Source of the DNA: Pseudomonas sp. GM21 | GTDB taxonomy: Bacteria > Pseudomonadota > Gammaproteobacteria > Pseudomonadales > Pseudomonadaceae | DNA: 61,500 nucleotides | Direction of reading: 5' to 3' | Assembly (NCBI RefSeq): GCF_000282215.1 | Contig: NZ_AKJS01000088.1 | Location: forward strand, 1-61,500 | Shown: in pieces, positions 17,459 to 27,926 of the stretch | Layout of the letters: each line of letters begins with the position of its first letter | How positions within the stretch are numbered: the stretch's first letter is position 1 | Translations under genes and position numbers: made by a program | The notes under the pieces: generated by a model | Databases searched by the model: none | Told to the model about the DNA's origin: nothing | What the model saw: only the letters and a program-made list of their open reading frames with translations

Positions 17459-19123
17459 ATGCGCGATTACCTGTCTGCCACATCACAATTCAACTATCAG
17501 CACACCGTCGACGCCGCCCTCAGCGGTTCCCTGCAAGCGCTCAACGCCTGCGTCGAGTGTTGCGACCGCCATGCTTTGCCAGGGCGCATCGCGCTGTTCT
17601 GGGAAGGCCGCGACGGCGCCAGCGCTACGTACACCTTCAGCGACTTGCAGGATAAAGCTGCGCGGTTTGCCAATTTCCTGCTGGCCCAAGGGGTGAAAAA
17701 AGGCGACAAGGTCGCCGGGCTTCTGCCTCGTAACTTCGAATTATTGATCACCGTGTTTGCCACCTGGCGCATTGGCGCGGTGTATCAGCCGCTATTCACT
17801 GCGTTCGGCCCCAAAGCCATTGAACATCGCCTCGGCACCTCGGCTGCCAAAGTCGTGGTCACCGACGCGGTCAATCGCTCGAAACTCGCTGAAGTGGCCG
17901 ACTGCCCGACCATCGTCACCGTCGGTGGCGCCAAAGGTCAGGGGATCGTGCGTGGCGATTACAGTTTCTGGGCCGAACTGGCCAATTATTCCCCTGCGTG
18001 CGAACCGGTGCTGCTGACCGGCGAAGACCCGTTCCTGCTGATGTTCACCTCGGGCACCACCGGCCCGTCGAAAGCCTTGTCGGTGCCGCTCAAAGCCCTC
18101 GTCGCGTTTCAGAGCTATACCCGCGATGCCGTGGATCTGCGGCCCGAAGACGCGTTCTGGAACGTTGCGGATCCGGGTTGGGCCTACGGCATCTATTACG
18201 GTGTTACGGGGCCGATGTCGATGGGTCATCCGATCACCTTTTACGATGGTCCGTTCACCCTTGAAAGCACCTGCCGGGTGATCAACAAGTACGGGATCAC
18301 CAACCTCACCGGGTCGCCGACCGCCTATCGTCTGCTGATCGCGGGCGGCGACGAGTTCGCCAAATCGATCAAGGGCAGGCTGCGCATCGTCAGCAGCGCC
18401 GGCGAGCCGCTCAATCCGGAAGTGATCCGTTGGTTCGCCGACAACCTCGGCGTGGTCATCCACGACCATTACGGACAGACCGAACTGGGTATGGTTCTGT
18501 GCAACCACCACGCACTGGAACACCCGGTCCACGTCGGCGCCGCCGGTTTCACCTCACCAGGGCATCGTATCGTGGTGCTGGACGACGAATACAAGGAACT
18601 TGGTGTCGGGCAGCCAGGCATTCTGGCCCTCGACCGCACCCAGTCGCCAATGTGCTGGTTCAATGGCTACGAAGGCGCGCCAACCAAAGCGTTCGTCGGT
18701 AACTATTACCTGAGCGGCGACACCGTGGAGTGGAACCCGGACGGCAGCATCAGCTTCGTCGGACGCAGCGATGATGTGATCACCACATCGGGCTACCGCG
18801 TCGGCCCGTTCGACGTGGAAAGTGCGCTGATCGAACATCCGGCGGTGATCGAGGCAGCCGTGGTGGGTAAACCCGATCCGGAGCGTACCGAACTGGTCAA
18901 GGCTTTCGTGGTGATTTGCGAACAATACCGCGCCACTCCGGAGCTGGCTGAAGAGCTGCGCCAACATGTGCGCAAACGTCTGGCGGCGCACTCTTACCCA
19001 CGTGAAATCGAATTTGTCAGTGAGTTGCCGAAAACCCCAAGCGGCAAATTGCAGCGCTTTATCTTGCGCAATCAGGAAATCGCCAAGGCTCAAGAGGCCG
19101 CCGCGAAGAACGTTTCAGCTTGA
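17459..19123 (+). CDS. Acyl-CoA synthetase (AMP-binding), first gene of branched acyl-CoA operon
   Basis: A 554-residue adenylate-forming ligase that activates a carboxylic acid to its CoA thioester. Seen motifs: the ATP-binding [15 protein letters not shown] (about 194-208), HYGQTELG (about 337-344), [11 protein letters not shown] with [15 protein letters not shown], and the catalytic lysine in [11 protein letters not shown] near the end. Size and context resemble medium-chain or branched-chain synthetases. It starts the order synthetase-SDR-thiolase-acyl-CoA dehydrogenase-enoyl-CoA hydratase known from P. putida (the PP_2213-2217 region, from memory), which handles 2-methyl-branched acyl-CoAs. 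The ATG at 17459 follows AAAGGGA. Confidence 0.9.
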   Translation: MRDYLSATSQFNYQHTVDAALSGSLQALNACVECCDRHALPGRIALFWEGRDGASATYTFSDLQDKAARFANFLLAQGVKKGDKVAGLLPRNFELLITVFATWRIGAVYQPLFTAFGPKAIEHRLGTSAAKVVVTDAVNRSKLAEVADCPTIVTVGGAKGQGIVRGDYSFWAELANYSPACEPVLLTGEDPFLLMFTSGTTGPSKALSVPLKALVAFQSYTRDAVDLRPEDAFWNVADPGWAYGIYYGVTGPMSMGHPITFYDGPFTLESTCRVINKYGITNLTGSPTAYRLLIAGGDEFAKSIKGRLRIVSSAGEPLNPEVIRWFADNLGVVIHDHYGQTELGMVLCNHHALEHPVHVGAAGFTSPGHRIVVLDDEYKELGVGQPGILALDRTQSPMCWFNGYEGAPTKAFVGNYYLSGDTVEWNPDGSISFVGRSDDVITTSGYRVGPFDVESALIEHPAVIEAAVVGKPDPERTELVKAFVVICEQYRATPELAEELRQHVRKRLAAHSYPREIEFVSELPKTPSGKLQRFILRNQEIAKAQEAAAKNVSA

Positions 19124-19136
19124 ATCCAAGGAAACA

Positions 19137-19901
19137 ATGATGCAGATCGAAAACAAGGTTTTTCTCGTCACCGGCGGTGCTTCCGGTCTGGGTGCCGCCA
19201 CGGCTGAATCGCTGATTGCAGCCGGCGCCAAAGTGATGCTGGTTGACATGAATGCCGAGGCGGTTGCGGCGCAGGCCCAGCGTCTGGGCGCGCAAAGTGT
19301 GGTGGCGGATATCAGCAACGAAGCGGCTGCCGAGGCGGCGGTGCAGGCGACGGTCAAAGCCTTTGGTGGCCTCAACGGTCTGGTCAATTGCGCCGGTATC
19401 GTGCGCGGCGAGAAAATCCTCGGCAAGAACGGCCCGCATGCGTTGGCCAGTTTCAGCCAGGTGATCAACGTCAACCTGATCGGCAGCTTCAACATGCTGC
19501 GTCTGGCGGCGACTGCCATTGCTGAAACCGAACCGGATGCCGACGGCGAGCGCGGCGTGATCATCAACACCGCTTCGGCTGCAGCCTACGACGGCCAGAT
19601 CGGCCAGGCCGCTTATGCCGCTTCCAAAGGCGCCATTGTCAGCCTGACCTTGCCCGCCGCCCGTGAATTGGCGCGTTTTGGCATCCGCGTGATGACCATT
19701 GCCCCGGGCATTTTCGAAACCCCGATGATGGCCGGCATGACCCAGGAAGTGCGCGACTCGCTGGCTGCTGGCGTGCCATTCCCGCCGCGTTTGGGTAAAC
19801 CGGGCGAGTACGCCGCACTGGTGCGGCATATCATTGAAAACAGCATGCTCAATGGCGAGGTGATCCGTCTCGACGGTGCCTTGCGCATGGCCGCCAAGTA
19901 A
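19137..19901 (+). CDS. SDR dehydrogenase, probable 3-hydroxy-2-methylbutyryl-CoA dehydrogenase
   Basis: A 254-residue short-chain dehydrogenase/reductase. The NAD-binding glycines are in [11 protein letters not shown] (about 12-22), Asp near 37 suggests NAD rather than NADP, and the catalytic Ser and YxxxK are in [20 protein letters not shown] followed by K. The protein closely fits the HSD17B10 type, which oxidises 2-methyl-3-hydroxybutyryl-CoA in isoleucine breakdown. Two tandem ATGs (19137 and 19140) follow AAGGA; either may be used. It sits 13 bases after the synthetase and 11 before the thiolase, all in one operon. Confidence 0.88.
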   Translation: MMQIENKVFLVTGGASGLGAATAESLIAAGAKVMLVDMNAEAVAAQAQRLGAQSVVADISNEAAAEAAVQATVKAFGGLNGLVNCAGIVRGEKILGKNGPHALASFSQVINVNLIGSFNMLRLAATAIAETEPDADGERGVIINTASAAAYDGQIGQAAYAASKGAIVSLTLPAARELARFGIRVMTIAPGIFETPMMAGMTQEVRDSLAAGVPFPPRLGKPGEYAALVRHIIENSMLNGEVIRLDGALRMAAK

Positions 19902-19912
19902 GGAGTTTTGTC

Positions 19913-21106
19913 ATGACTATTGCCAACGATCCCATCGTAATCGTCAGCGCCGCCCGCACCCCGATGGGCGGTTTTCAGGGCGAACTGAAAAGTCTGACGG
20001 CACCGCAACTCGGCGCAGCCGCGATCCGTGCGGCGGTCGAGCGCGCCGGCATCAACGCTGAATCGGTCGAAGAAGTGCTGTTTGGCTGTGTTCTGTCCGC
20101 TGGCCTCGGCCAGGCACCGGCGCGTCAGGCTGCGCTGGGAGCCGGGCTCGATAAGTCGACCCGTTGCACCACGCTGAACAAGATGTGCGGTTCGGGCATG
20201 GAAGCGGCGATTCTGGCCCACGACATGTTGGTGGCCGGCAGCGCTGACGTGGTGGTGGCGGGCGGCATGGAAAGCATGTCCAATGCGCCATACCTGCAGG
20301 ACCGTGCGCGCAGCGGCTATCGCATGGGCCACGGGCGTGTGCTCGATCATATGTTCCTCGACGGGCTGGAAGATGCCTACGACAAGGGTCGCCTGATGGG
20401 CACCTTTGCTGAGGATTGCGCCGAAACCAACGGTTTCAGCCGTGAAGCGCAGGACGGGTTCGCCATTGCCTCGACCACCCGCGCACAGCAGGCGATCAAG
20501 GACGGCAGCTTCAACGCCGAGATTGTCCCGGTGTCGGTGATGGTCGGTAAAGAACAGGTGCTGATCAGCAACGACGAACAGCCACCGAAAGCCAGGTTGG
20601 ACAAGATTACGTCGTTGAAACCGGCGTTCCGCGACGGCGGCACGGTGACGGCGGCGAACTCCAGTTCCATTTCCGACGGCGCGGCGGCACTGGTGTTGAT
20701 GCGCCGTTCCGAAGCCGAGAAACAAGGGCTGAAACCGCTGGCATTCATTCACGGCCACGCGGCGTTTGCCGATACTCCGGGCTTGTTCCCGGTAGCGCCG
20801 GTGGGCGCGATCAAGAAGCTGATGAAGAAAACTGGCTGGTCGCTGGACCAGGTCGATCTGTTCGAAGTGAACGAAGCTTTCGCCGTGGTCAGCCTGGTAA
20901 CCATGACCAAACTGGAAATCCCCCACGAGAAGGTCAACGTTCACGGCGGTGCGTGTGCCTTGGGTCATCCGATTGGTGCATCGGGGGCGCGTATCCTCGT
21001 GACCCTGCTTTCGGCCCTGCGCCAGAAAGGCCTGAAGCGCGGCGTTGCAGCGATCTGCATCGGCGGCGGCGAAGCCACGGCCATGGCGGTTGAATGCCTC
21101 TACTGA
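19913..21106 (+). CDS. Acetyl-CoA C-acyltransferase (thiolase)
   Basis: A 397-residue degradative-type thiolase. The nucleophilic Cys lies in TLNKMCGSGMEA (near residue 90), the catalytic His in GGACALGHPIGASGAR (near 350), and the second Cys in AAICIGGGEATAM near the end. In this operon the expected reaction is cleavage of 2-methylacetoacetyl-CoA to propionyl-CoA and acetyl-CoA; a general 3-ketoacyl-CoA activity is also possible. The following intergenic gap of 47 bases holds a half REP (CCCGCTCCCACAGG). Confidence 0.92.
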   Translation: MTIANDPIVIVSAARTPMGGFQGELKSLTAPQLGAAAIRAAVERAGINAESVEEVLFGCVLSAGLGQAPARQAALGAGLDKSTRCTTLNKMCGSGMEAAILAHDMLVAGSADVVVAGGMESMSNAPYLQDRARSGYRMGHGRVLDHMFLDGLEDAYDKGRLMGTFAEDCAETNGFSREAQDGFAIASTTRAQQAIKDGSFNAEIVPVSVMVGKEQVLISNDEQPPKARLDKITSLKPAFRDGGTVTAANSSSISDGAAALVLMRRSEAEKQGLKPLAFIHGHAAFADTPGLFPVAPVGAIKKLMKKTGWSLDQVDLFEVNEAFAVVSLVTMTKLEIPHEKVNVHGGACALGHPIGASGARILVTLLSALRQKGLKRGVAAICIGGGEATAMAVECLY

Positions 21107-21153
21107 AGCCCGCTCCCACAGGTTTTGCGCCGTAATCAAATTAAGGACTTGGC

Positions 21154-22281
21154 ATGATTCCCAATGACGAACAACTGCAGATCAGCGAAGCGGCCCGGCA
21201 GTTTGCCCAGGAACGGTTGAAACCGTTCGCCGCCGAGTGGGATCGCGAACATCGCTTTCCCAAGGAAGCCATCGGTGAAATGGCCGAGCTGGGCTTCTTC
21301 GGCATGCTCGTTCCAGAGCAGTGGGGCGGTTGCGACACCGGTTATCTGGCGTACGCCATGGCCCTGGAAGAAATCGCCGCCGGTGATGGCGCGTGCTCGA
21401 CCATCATGAGCGTGCACAACTCGGTGGGTTGCGTACCGATCCTGCACTACGGCAACGACGATCAGAAAGAACGCTTCCTCAAGCCACTGGCCAGCGGCGC
21501 GATGCTCGGCGCCTTTGCCCTCACCGAACCGCAGGCCGGTTCCGACGCCAGCGGCCTGAAAACCCGCGCGCGACTGGAAGGCGATCACTACGTGCTCAAT
21601 GGCTGCAAGCAGTTCATCACCTCCGGGCAGAACGCCGGGGTGGTGATCGTGTTTGCAGTGACAGACCCGAGCGCCGGCAAGCGTGGTATCACCGCCCTGA
21701 TCGTGCCGACCGATTCGCCGGGCTATAAAGTCGCCCGGGTCGAAGACAAGCTCGGTCAGCATGCATCCGATACCTGCCAGATCCTCTTCGAAGACGTCAA
21801 AGTACCGGTGGCCAACCGCTTGGGCGAGGAGGGTGAAGGTTACCGAATCGCCCTGGCCAACCTCGAAGGCGGCCGCGTCGGCATCGCTTCGCAATCGGTG
21901 GGCATGGCCCGCGCCGCGTTTGAAGCAGCCCGCGATTACGCCCGTGAGCGCGAAAGTTTCGGCAAGCCGATCATCGAACATCAGGCGGTTGCGTTCCGTC
22001 TGGCCGACATGGCCACGCAGATTGCCGTGGCCCGGCAGATGGTGCATTACGCGGCGGCCTTGAGGGACAGCGGCAAACCGGCACTGGTCGAAGCGTCCAT
22101 GGCCAAGCTGTTCGCTTCGGAAATGGCCGAAAAGGTCTGTTCTTCGGCGTTGCAAACCCTAGGCGGTTACGGTTACCTCAACGACTTCCCGCTGGAGCGG
22201 ATCTACCGCGACGTGCGGGTCTGCCAGATCTACGAAGGCACCAGCGATATTCAGCGCATGGTTATTTCGCGCAATTTATAA
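21154..22281 (+). CDS. Acyl-CoA dehydrogenase (short/branched-chain type)
   Basis: A 375-residue FAD flavoprotein that makes the alpha-beta double bond in acyl-CoA and passes electrons to ETF. Family signatures are seen in [16 protein letters not shown] (about 121-136) and [20 protein letters not shown]. The catalytic Glu is in [15 protein letters not shown] near the C-terminus, as in SCAD and 2-methylbutyryl-CoA dehydrogenases. From operon position the substrate is probably 2-methylbutanoyl-CoA. A paralogue is encoded on the other strand at 23.2-24.3 kb. The start ATG follows AAGGA. Confidence 0.92.
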   Translation: MIPNDEQLQISEAARQFAQERLKPFAAEWDREHRFPKEAIGEMAELGFFGMLVPEQWGGCDTGYLAYAMALEEIAAGDGACSTIMSVHNSVGCVPILHYGNDDQKERFLKPLASGAMLGAFALTEPQAGSDASGLKTRARLEGDHYVLNGCKQFITSGQNAGVVIVFAVTDPSAGKRGITALIVPTDSPGYKVARVEDKLGQHASDTCQILFEDVKVPVANRLGEEGEGYRIALANLEGGRVGIASQSVGMARAAFEAARDYARERESFGKPIIEHQAVAFRLADMATQIAVARQMVHYAAALRDSGKPALVEASMAKLFASEMAEKVCSSALQTLGGYGYLNDFPLERIYRDVRVCQIYEGTSDIQRMVISRNL

Positions 22282-22295
22282 GAAGGAGTCCACTT

Positions 22296-23069
22296 GTGAG
22301 CTACGAAACGATTTTGCTGGAAACCCACGGCCGCGTCGGCCTGATTACCTTGAACCGTCCGCAAGCGCTGAACGCGTTGAACGCGCAGATCGTCAGCGAA
22401 CTGAACCACGCCCTCGATGGCCTGGAAGCCGATTCGAACATCGGCTGCATCGTGCTGACCGGCTCGAAAAAAGCCTTTGCTGCCGGTGCCGACATCAAGG
22501 AAATGGCCGAGCTGACCTACCCGCAAATCTACATCGACGACCTGTTCAGCGACAGCGACCGCGTGGCCAACCGCCGCAAACCGATCATCGCCGCGGTCAA
22601 CGGTTTTGCCCTGGGCGGTGGCTGTGAACTGGCGTTGATGTGCGACTTCATCCTGGCCGGCGACAACGCCAGATTCGGTCAGCCGGAAATCAACCTCGGT
22701 GTGCTGCCGGGCATGGGCGGCACTCAGCGCCTGACTCGTGCCGTGGGCAAGGCCAAAGCCATGGAAATGTGCCTGAGCGGGCGTTTGATCGATGCGGTGG
22801 AAGCGGAGCGTTGCGGTATCGTCGCGCGGATCGTCCCGGCGGATGAGCTGCTGGAAGAAGCGCTGAAAGTCGCGGCGCTGATCGCGAACAAATCGCTGCC
22901 GATTGCAATGATGGTCAAGGAAAGCGTTAACCGCGCATTTGAAGTGAGCCTGTCCGAAGGCGTGCGCTTTGAACGTCGGGTGTTCCATGCGGCGTTTGCG
23001 ACGCAGGATCAAAAAGAAGGAATGGCGGCGTTTATTGCCAAGCGTGAGGCGCAGTTCCAAGGGAAGTAA
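22296..23069 (+). CDS. Enoyl-CoA hydratase
   Basis: A 257-residue crotonase that hydrates trans-2-enoyl-CoA, here probably tiglyl-CoA. Both catalytic glutamates are present, in [16 protein letters not shown] (about 107-122) and [19 protein letters not shown] (about 129-147); the oxyanion hole is formed by [13 protein letters not shown]. The start is GTG, preceded by a strong AAGGAG, 14 bases after the dehydrogenase stop. It is the last gene of the operon; a REP pair follows directly. Confidence 0.92.
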   Translation: MSYETILLETHGRVGLITLNRPQALNALNAQIVSELNHALDGLEADSNIGCIVLTGSKKAFAAGADIKEMAELTYPQIYIDDLFSDSDRVANRRKPIIAAVNGFALGGGCELALMCDFILAGDNARFGQPEINLGVLPGMGGTQRLTRAVGKAKAMEMCLSGRLIDAVEAERCGIVARIVPADELLEEALKVAALIANKSLPIAMMVKESVNRAFEVSLSEGVRFERRVFHAAFATQDQKEGMAAFIAKREAQFQGK

Positions 23070-23088
23070 TGCGCTACTTTGACTGACG

Positions 23089-23167
23089 CCATCGCGAGCA
23101 GGCTCGCTCCCACAGTTGATCTCCAGTGTTCAGGAGATCCCCTGTGGGAGCGAGCCTGCTCGCGATG
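23089..23167. repeat. REP palindrome pair between convergent operons
   Basis: Inverted REP copies at 23089-23116 and 23142-23167 lie between the enoyl-CoA hydratase 3' end and the convergent acyl-CoA dehydrogenase 3' end. Their hairpin may stabilise both messages; no separate T-tailed terminator was seen. Confidence 0.88.
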
Positions 23168-23178
23168 CTTTTTAGCCT

Positions 23179-24330
23179 TTAGACCAGATAATTTTTGAGT
23201 TCCCGGGCAATCACCATCCGCTGTATCTCGCTCGACCCTTCATATATCTGCGTGATCCGCGCATCCCGGTAGTACTTCTCCACCGGATAGTCTTCCAGAT
23301 ACCCGTAACCGCCATGAATCTGAATCGCGGACGAGCACACCTTCTCGGCTATTTCCGAGGCGAATAGCTTGGCCTGTGACGCCTCTGACAGGCAGGGTTT
23401 GCCGGCTGTGCGCAGGCGTGCCGCATGCAGGATGAGCAATCGCGCGGCGTTCAACTGCATGTGCATGTCGGCGAGCATATTGGCGATGCTCTGGTGTTCG
23501 ATGATCGGCTTGTCGAACTGCACTCGATCCCGCGCATAGGCCAGCGCCGCTTCGAACGCGGCACGGGCAATGCCCAAGGCTTGCGCGGCGATGCCGATAC
23601 GGCCGCCTTCGAGGTTGGACAGGGCGATGGCCAGGCCCTTGCCGCGTTCGCCCAGCAAATTGGCTTCGGGAACGGTGCAGTTACTCAGGGTCACCGCGCA
23701 GGTGTCTGACGCGCGGATGCCCATCTTGTGTTCAGTGCGGTCCACGATAAAACCGGCGGTGTCGGTCGGCACCAGGAATGCCGAAATACCGCGCTTGCCC
23801 AAATCCGGATCGGTCACGGCAAACACAATCGCCAGTTTCGCCCGCTTGCCGTTACTGACAAATTGCTTGGCGCCGTTGATCACCCATTGCCCGTCGCGCA
23901 GTTCGGCACGGGTGCGCAGGTTGTGCGCTTCGGAACCGGCTTGCGGTTCGGTCAGGCAGAAGCAGCCAATGGCCTGGCCGCTGGCGAGATCCGGCAGCCA
24001 GGTCTGTTTTTGTTCTTCGGTGCCGTAGTTGAGGACCGGCCCGCAGCCCACCGAGTTGTGGATGCTCATCAGTGCACCGGTAGCGCCATCACCAGCGGAA
24101 ATCTCTTCCACCGCCAAGGCGTAGGCAACGTAGTCGACGTAGGTGCCGCCCCATTCTTCCGGCACCACCATACCGAGCAGGCCCAGTTCACCCATTTTCG
24201 CTACCAGACCGTCATCGATCCAGCCGGCCTTTTCCCAGGCCTGGGCGTGAGGCGCGATTTCACCACGGGCAAAATCCCGGGCCATGTCGCGGATCATGAT
24301 TTGTTCTTCGCTCAATTCGATATCGTGCAT
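23179..24330 (-). CDS. Acyl-CoA dehydrogenase, probable isobutyryl-CoA/branched-chain type
   Basis: A 383-residue FAD acyl-CoA dehydrogenase. Signatures: [16 protein letters not shown] (about 123-138), [17 protein letters not shown] and the catalytic Glu in [18 protein letters not shown] at the C-terminus. It begins 3 bases after the 3-hydroxyisobutyryl-CoA hydrolase stop, so both are in one operon. This pairing points to valine breakdown: dehydrogenation of isobutyryl-CoA, with the hydrolase acting two steps later. The substrate is inferred from the neighbour, not from active-site residues. Confidence 0.9.
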   Translation of the reverse strand: MHDIELSEEQIMIRDMARDFARGEIAPHAQAWEKAGWIDDGLVAKMGELGLLGMVVPEEWGGTYVDYVAYALAVEEISAGDGATGALMSIHNSVGCGPVLNYGTEEQKQTWLPDLASGQAIGCFCLTEPQAGSEAHNLRTRAELRDGQWVINGAKQFVSNGKRAKLAIVFAVTDPDLGKRGISAFLVPTDTAGFIVDRTEHKMGIRASDTCAVTLSNCTVPEANLLGERGKGLAIALSNLEGGRIGIAAQALGIARAAFEAALAYARDRVQFDKPIIEHQSIANMLADMHMQLNAARLLILHAARLRTAGKPCLSEASQAKLFASEIAEKVCSSAIQIHGGYGYLEDYPVEKYYRDARITQIYEGSSEIQRMVIARELKNYLV

Positions 24331-24333
24331 GGC

Positions 24334-25440
24334 TCAGTTCCCGCTCTCATCAAGGCCCGTGAAAAAACTCGCGACGTGCTCGGCGTCCAGCGCCTGCAAG
24401 GTCGGCGGGTTCCAGCGCGGGCGCTTGTCTTTGTCGATCAGCAAGGCGCGCACGCCTTCGATCAGGTCGCCGCGCTCGAACCATTGACGGTCCAGGTGCA
24501 GCTCAAGGGCGAAGCAGTCTTCCAGACTCAAGTGCCGACCACGACGGAGCATTTCCAGGGTCACGCCCATGGCCAGCGGCGAACGGCTCTCCAGCAGGTC
24601 GGCGGTCGTAATCGCCCACTCACGGCCATCGGGAATCGTCACTTCACGCAGTTGTTCAACAATACTCGGCACATCGGGCAAGGCGAAGAAGTGGTCGATG
24701 GCCGGACGCAACACCTCTAACGGTGCGTCGGGCAGGTGCTGCACCGCGAGTTTAGCCAGCAAACCCTGGAGGTCTTTGAGCGGCGTGTCGCGCCATTCGA
24801 GTTGATCGAGCTTTTCATCGAGCGCGGTCAGTTTTTCACTATCCAGGTACCAGTCGGCAAGCCCGCAATAGAGCGCGTCCGCCGCGCGAATCTGCACACC
24901 GCTGACGCCGAGATATATCCCCAGTTCGCCCGGAATGCGCGGCAGGAAATAGCTGCCGCCGACGTCCGGGAAGTAACCGATGCCGACTTCCGGCATCGCC
25001 AGTCGGCTTTTTTCGGTGACCACCCGCAAATCCGCACCTTGCACCAGGCCCATGCCACCGCCCAGTACGAAACCGTCCATCAAGGCGAGCACAGGTTTGC
25101 GGTAGTGGTGAATGGTGAGGTCGAGGGCGTACTCCTCGACAAAGAAATCCTCGTGCAGCGTGTCGCCGCTTTTGAAGCTGTCATACAACGAGCGAATATC
25201 GCCACCAGCACAGAAGGCTTTCTCGCCGGCACCGCGCAATACCACGGCGTGAATGTCAGAATCCTGGGCCCAGGCGTCAAGCTGACGCTGCAGATTGCGC
25301 ACCATGTCCAGGGTCAGGGCGTTGAGGCCGGCGGGGCGATTGAGGGTCAGGTGACCGATGTGGTTGCGAACCTCGGCCAGCACGTCGTTTTGCGTGGCAT
25401 CCATGGACGAAGTCCCCTTCGATGAAACCTGAGCAGTCAT
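24334..25440 (-). CDS. 3-hydroxyisobutyryl-CoA hydrolase
   Basis: A 368-residue crotonase-superfamily thioesterase that releases 3-hydroxyisobutyrate in valine catabolism. Seen: GEKAFCAGGDIRSLYD (about 65-80), MDGFVLGGGMGLVQGAD, the catalytic Glu region in AMPEVGIGYFPDVGGSYFL, and the C-terminal ECFALELHLDRQWF that marks the HIBYL-CoA hydrolase subgroup. I chose the ATG at 25440 because of GGGAG 8 bases upstream; a second ATG lies 36 bases in, and the frame is open further upstream without a good site. A small dyad (GCTCGCACGCGAGC, 25477-25490) lies about 40 bases upstream and could be an operator. Confidence 0.9.
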   Translation of the reverse strand: MTAQVSSKGTSSMDATQNDVLAEVRNHIGHLTLNRPAGLNALTLDMVRNLQRQLDAWAQDSDIHAVVLRGAGEKAFCAGGDIRSLYDSFKSGDTLHEDFFVEEYALDLTIHHYRKPVLALMDGFVLGGGMGLVQGADLRVVTEKSRLAMPEVGIGYFPDVGGSYFLPRIPGELGIYLGVSGVQIRAADALYCGLADWYLDSEKLTALDEKLDQLEWRDTPLKDLQGLLAKLAVQHLPDAPLEVLRPAIDHFFALPDVPSIVEQLREVTIPDGREWAITTADLLESRSPLAMGVTLEMLRRGRHLSLEDCFALELHLDRQWFERGDLIEGVRALLIDKDKRPRWNPPTLQALDAEHVASFFTGLDESGN

Positions 25441-25605
25441 CGATAACTCCCTGCTTTTATTGTTCTTTATAGAGGTGCTCGCACGCGAGCGATGCAGGAT
25501 CGTACCAGTGCAAATTTGTGATGTACAAGCGGGATATGTGCAGGCTGTCTTTGCATTTATGCATGGGGTCACTGGGGTGCGGGGCGACGCAATGGCCGGA
25601 TGGAT

Positions 25606-26313
25606 CTACGCGCTACGGGACAGTACCTCACCGATGCTGCGCCGCTTGGCGTGCATTTCACTGGCATGGATCAACTGTTCGAGGTCTTCAGGCGTGACGT
25701 CGAAGAACGCCTCCATGTCCGCCAATGCCATTTTCAGGTCCTGGGCAGTGATCGCCTGAATCTCGATGGGTGGGTGGTCGGCGGGGATCATGGCCACCGG
25801 CTCGCTGGTGCCTTTTGGGTAGCGGATGCGCGTCAGGTTGTTGAAGGCCAGAGCGCTGAGCAGCATCGTCGATGCGCCTAGCATCACCGGGCCGAGGGCT
25901 TTCCAGTCCATGGCGATGGTGGCGGGGTCGGCCAGCACCAACAGCAGCGCCAACGCCCCCGCCGGTGGATGCAGGCAGCGCAGCCAGCACATCAGAATCA
26001 GCGCCATGCCCGCCGCGAGGCAGGCACTGCCGAGGGTGCGTCCGAGCACGTGGGCAACCAGCAGTGAAATCACACCGGCGCTCAAGTAGCCGCCAAGAAT
26101 CGACCACGGCTGGGCGAGCGCGCCGGAGGACACAGCGAACAGCAACACCGCCGAAGCGCCCAGTGGACCGATCAGATGCAGTGCCACTTCAATACTGAAC
26201 ACTTGCCCGCATACCCAGACGCTGAGCATCGTGCCAAGGGCCATGCCGATGGCAGCGCGACTCCATTCGGAAGGACGGGTGTTAATGGCGGCGGGCAACC
26301 AGCGAGCAAGCAT
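25606..26313 (-). CDS. HPP family membrane protein
   Basis: A 235-residue integral membrane protein of the HPP family, named after the conserved motif seen here as CLHPPAGALALLL (near residue 110). About four to five membrane segments occupy residues 18-160, followed by a cytoplasmic tail. Plant and cyanobacterial HPP proteins have been linked to nitrite transport into plastids; the role in Pseudomonas is unknown. The ATG at 26313 is chosen because the membrane domain starts right after it. A longer open frame upstream crosses a terminator and is not credible. Confidence 0.82.
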   Translation of the reverse strand: MLARWLPAAINTRPSEWSRAAIGMALGTMLSVWVCGQVFSIEVALHLIGPLGASAVLLFAVSSGALAQPWSILGGYLSAGVISLLVAHVLGRTLGSACLAAGMALILMCWLRCLHPPAGALALLLVLADPATIAMDWKALGPVMLGASTMLLSALAFNNLTRIRYPKGTSEPVAMIPADHPPIEIQAITAQDLKMALADMEAFFDVTPEDLEQLIHASEMHAKRRSIGEVLSRSA

Positions 26314-26345
26314 GTTCAAATCAATCCGTAGGCAAAAACTTGAGC

Positions 26346-26380
26346 AAAAAAAAGGCTTGGCTGGGATACCCAGAAAGCCC
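26346..26380 (-). terminator. Rho-independent terminator of the arn-ugd operon
   Basis: Read on the minus strand, a stem made of GGGCTT/AAGCC and CTGGG/CCCAG around a 3-base loop is followed by eight T residues (26353-26346). It lies about 170 bases after the ugd stop and just before the HPP gene, so it should end transcripts from the arn operon. Confidence 0.75.
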
Positions 26381-26546
26381 TTGAAGATGTTCCAACTATT
26401 GGGGGAGGAACGTGGCACAGTCTGCCGATGATTCCACGCCCTGACAAATTCATATAAATGAAGGTTGAATGCATTAATTTTGAAGTACTGCAACGATGCC
26501 CAGGATCAATGCCAGTAAAGCCAGCCGCCGAGCGGTAAAAAATCCA

Positions 26547-27926
26547 TCAAGCAACAACCGAATCAGCAGGCCATTGCAGATGCGGAATCGGCAGGTTGCG
26601 TGACTCGCCACGGCCCATCGGGAAGTATTTGAAACCGCTGCGATCCAGGCGGTCCGCATCGTACAGGTTACGCCCGTCGAAAATCACCGGCGCGTTCAGA
26701 CGCTGCTGGATCAGGTCGAAATCCGGTGCCTTGAACTGCTGCCACTCGGTGCAGACGATCAGGGCATCGGCGCCTGACAGGACGGATTCGGGTGTGCCCA
26801 TCAGCATCAGTTTCGATTCGTCAGGGTACAGCCGCTGGGTTTCCTGCATGGCTTCCGGATCGTATGCACGCACGTTGGCCCCGGCTGCCCACAGCGACTC
26901 CAGCAGGACCCGGCTTGGCGCATCGCGCATGTCATCGGTATTGGGCTTGAACGCCAGCCCCCATACGGCAAAGGTCTTGCCGCTCAGGTCGCCACGGTAG
27001 AACGCGTTGATGCGCTCGAACAACTTGTGCTTCTGGCGCTCGTTGATCGCTTCCACCGCTTGCAGCAGGTCGCTGGAGCAGTGGGCTTGCTGGGCGCTGT
27101 GAATCAGTGCGCGCATGTCTTTGGGGAAACACGAACCGCCATAACCACAACCGGCGTAGATGAAGTGGTAACCGATGCGCGAATCTGCGCCGATGCCCAG
27201 GCGCACGGATTCGATGTCGGCGCCCAGGTGCTCGGCCAGTTCGGCGATCTGGTTGATGAAGCTGATCTTGGTGGCCAGCATGCAATTGGCAGCGTACTTG
27301 GTCAGTTCGGCGCTGCGCAGGTCCATGAACATAATGCGATCGTGGTTGCGATTGAACGGGGCATAGAGGTCGCGCATCACTTCGCGCACTTCGTCACGTT
27401 CACAGCCAATGATGATCCGGTCCGGGCGTCGGCAATCGGCGACAGCTGAACCTTCTTTGAGAAATTCAGGGTTGGAGACGATATCGAACTGCAGCACGCG
27501 GCCGGTCTTGATCAGGCAATCGTCGATATGCGCGCGCAACGCATCTCCGGTGCCCACCGGCACCGTGGACTTCTCAGCCAGAATCACCGGCTGCTGGCGA
27601 TACCGCGCTACGGCATCTCCGACCGACATCACGTAACTCAAATCTGCCGAACCATCGTCCCCGGACGGCGTGCCGACCGCAATAAACAGCACCTGGCCAT
27701 GCTGCACGGCGAGTTTCTCGTCGGTGGTGAATTGCAGTCGTTTGGCTTCCAGGCTTTCGCGTACCAGGCTGGCGAGCCCCGGTTCAAAAATGCTCACGTG
27801 GCCTTGTTGCAGCAATGCGACTTTCTTCTCGTCAATGTCCATGCAGATCACATCGTGACCGACTTCAGCCAGGACGGCTGCCTGGACCAGGCCTACATAA
27901 CCGCTACCAAATACACTGATTTTCAT
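26547..27926 (-). CDS. ugd: UDP-glucose 6-dehydrogenase
   Basis: A 459-residue NAD-dependent enzyme that oxidises UDP-glucose to UDP-glucuronate, the first precursor for aminoarabinose. The Rossmann motif is at the N-terminus ([19 protein letters not shown]), and the catalytic Cys lies in the block [14 protein letters not shown] (near residue 265). The length is normal. It is the last gene of the arn operon, the same place as in P. aeruginosa, and its ATG overlaps the arnF stop by four bases. A terminator lies downstream. Confidence 0.95.
   Translation of the reverse strand: MKISVFGSGYVGLVQAAVLAEVGHDVICMDIDEKKVALLQQGHVSIFEPGLASLVRESLEAKRLQFTTDEKLAVQHGQVLFIAVGTPSGDDGSADLSYVMSVGDAVARYRQQPVILAEKSTVPVGTGDALRAHIDDCLIKTGRVLQFDIVSNPEFLKEGSAVADCRRPDRIIIGCERDEVREVMRDLYAPFNRNHDRIMFMDLRSAELTKYAANCMLATKISFINQIAELAEHLGADIESVRLGIGADSRIGYHFIYAGCGYGGSCFPKDMRALIHSAQQAHCSSDLLQAVEAINERQKHKLFERINAFYRGDLSGKTFAVWGLAFKPNTDDMRDAPSRVLLESLWAAGANVRAYDPEAMQETQRLYPDESKLMLMGTPESVLSGADALIVCTEWQQFKAPDFDLIQQRLNAPVIFDGRNLYDADRLDRSGFKYFPMGRGESRNLPIPHLQWPADSVVA

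Noticed and set aside
19613..21139. 508-codon frame on the minus strand across the SDR and thiolase genes
   Set aside because: It is antisense to two clear enzymes in a GC-rich genome, with a His/Arg/Gln-rich composition typical of shadow frames and no family motif.
26314..26493. 60-residue N-terminal extension of the HPP protein
   Set aside because: It would run through the T-tailed terminator of the arn operon and adds a non-membrane, Cys/Phe-rich segment not expected in the family.
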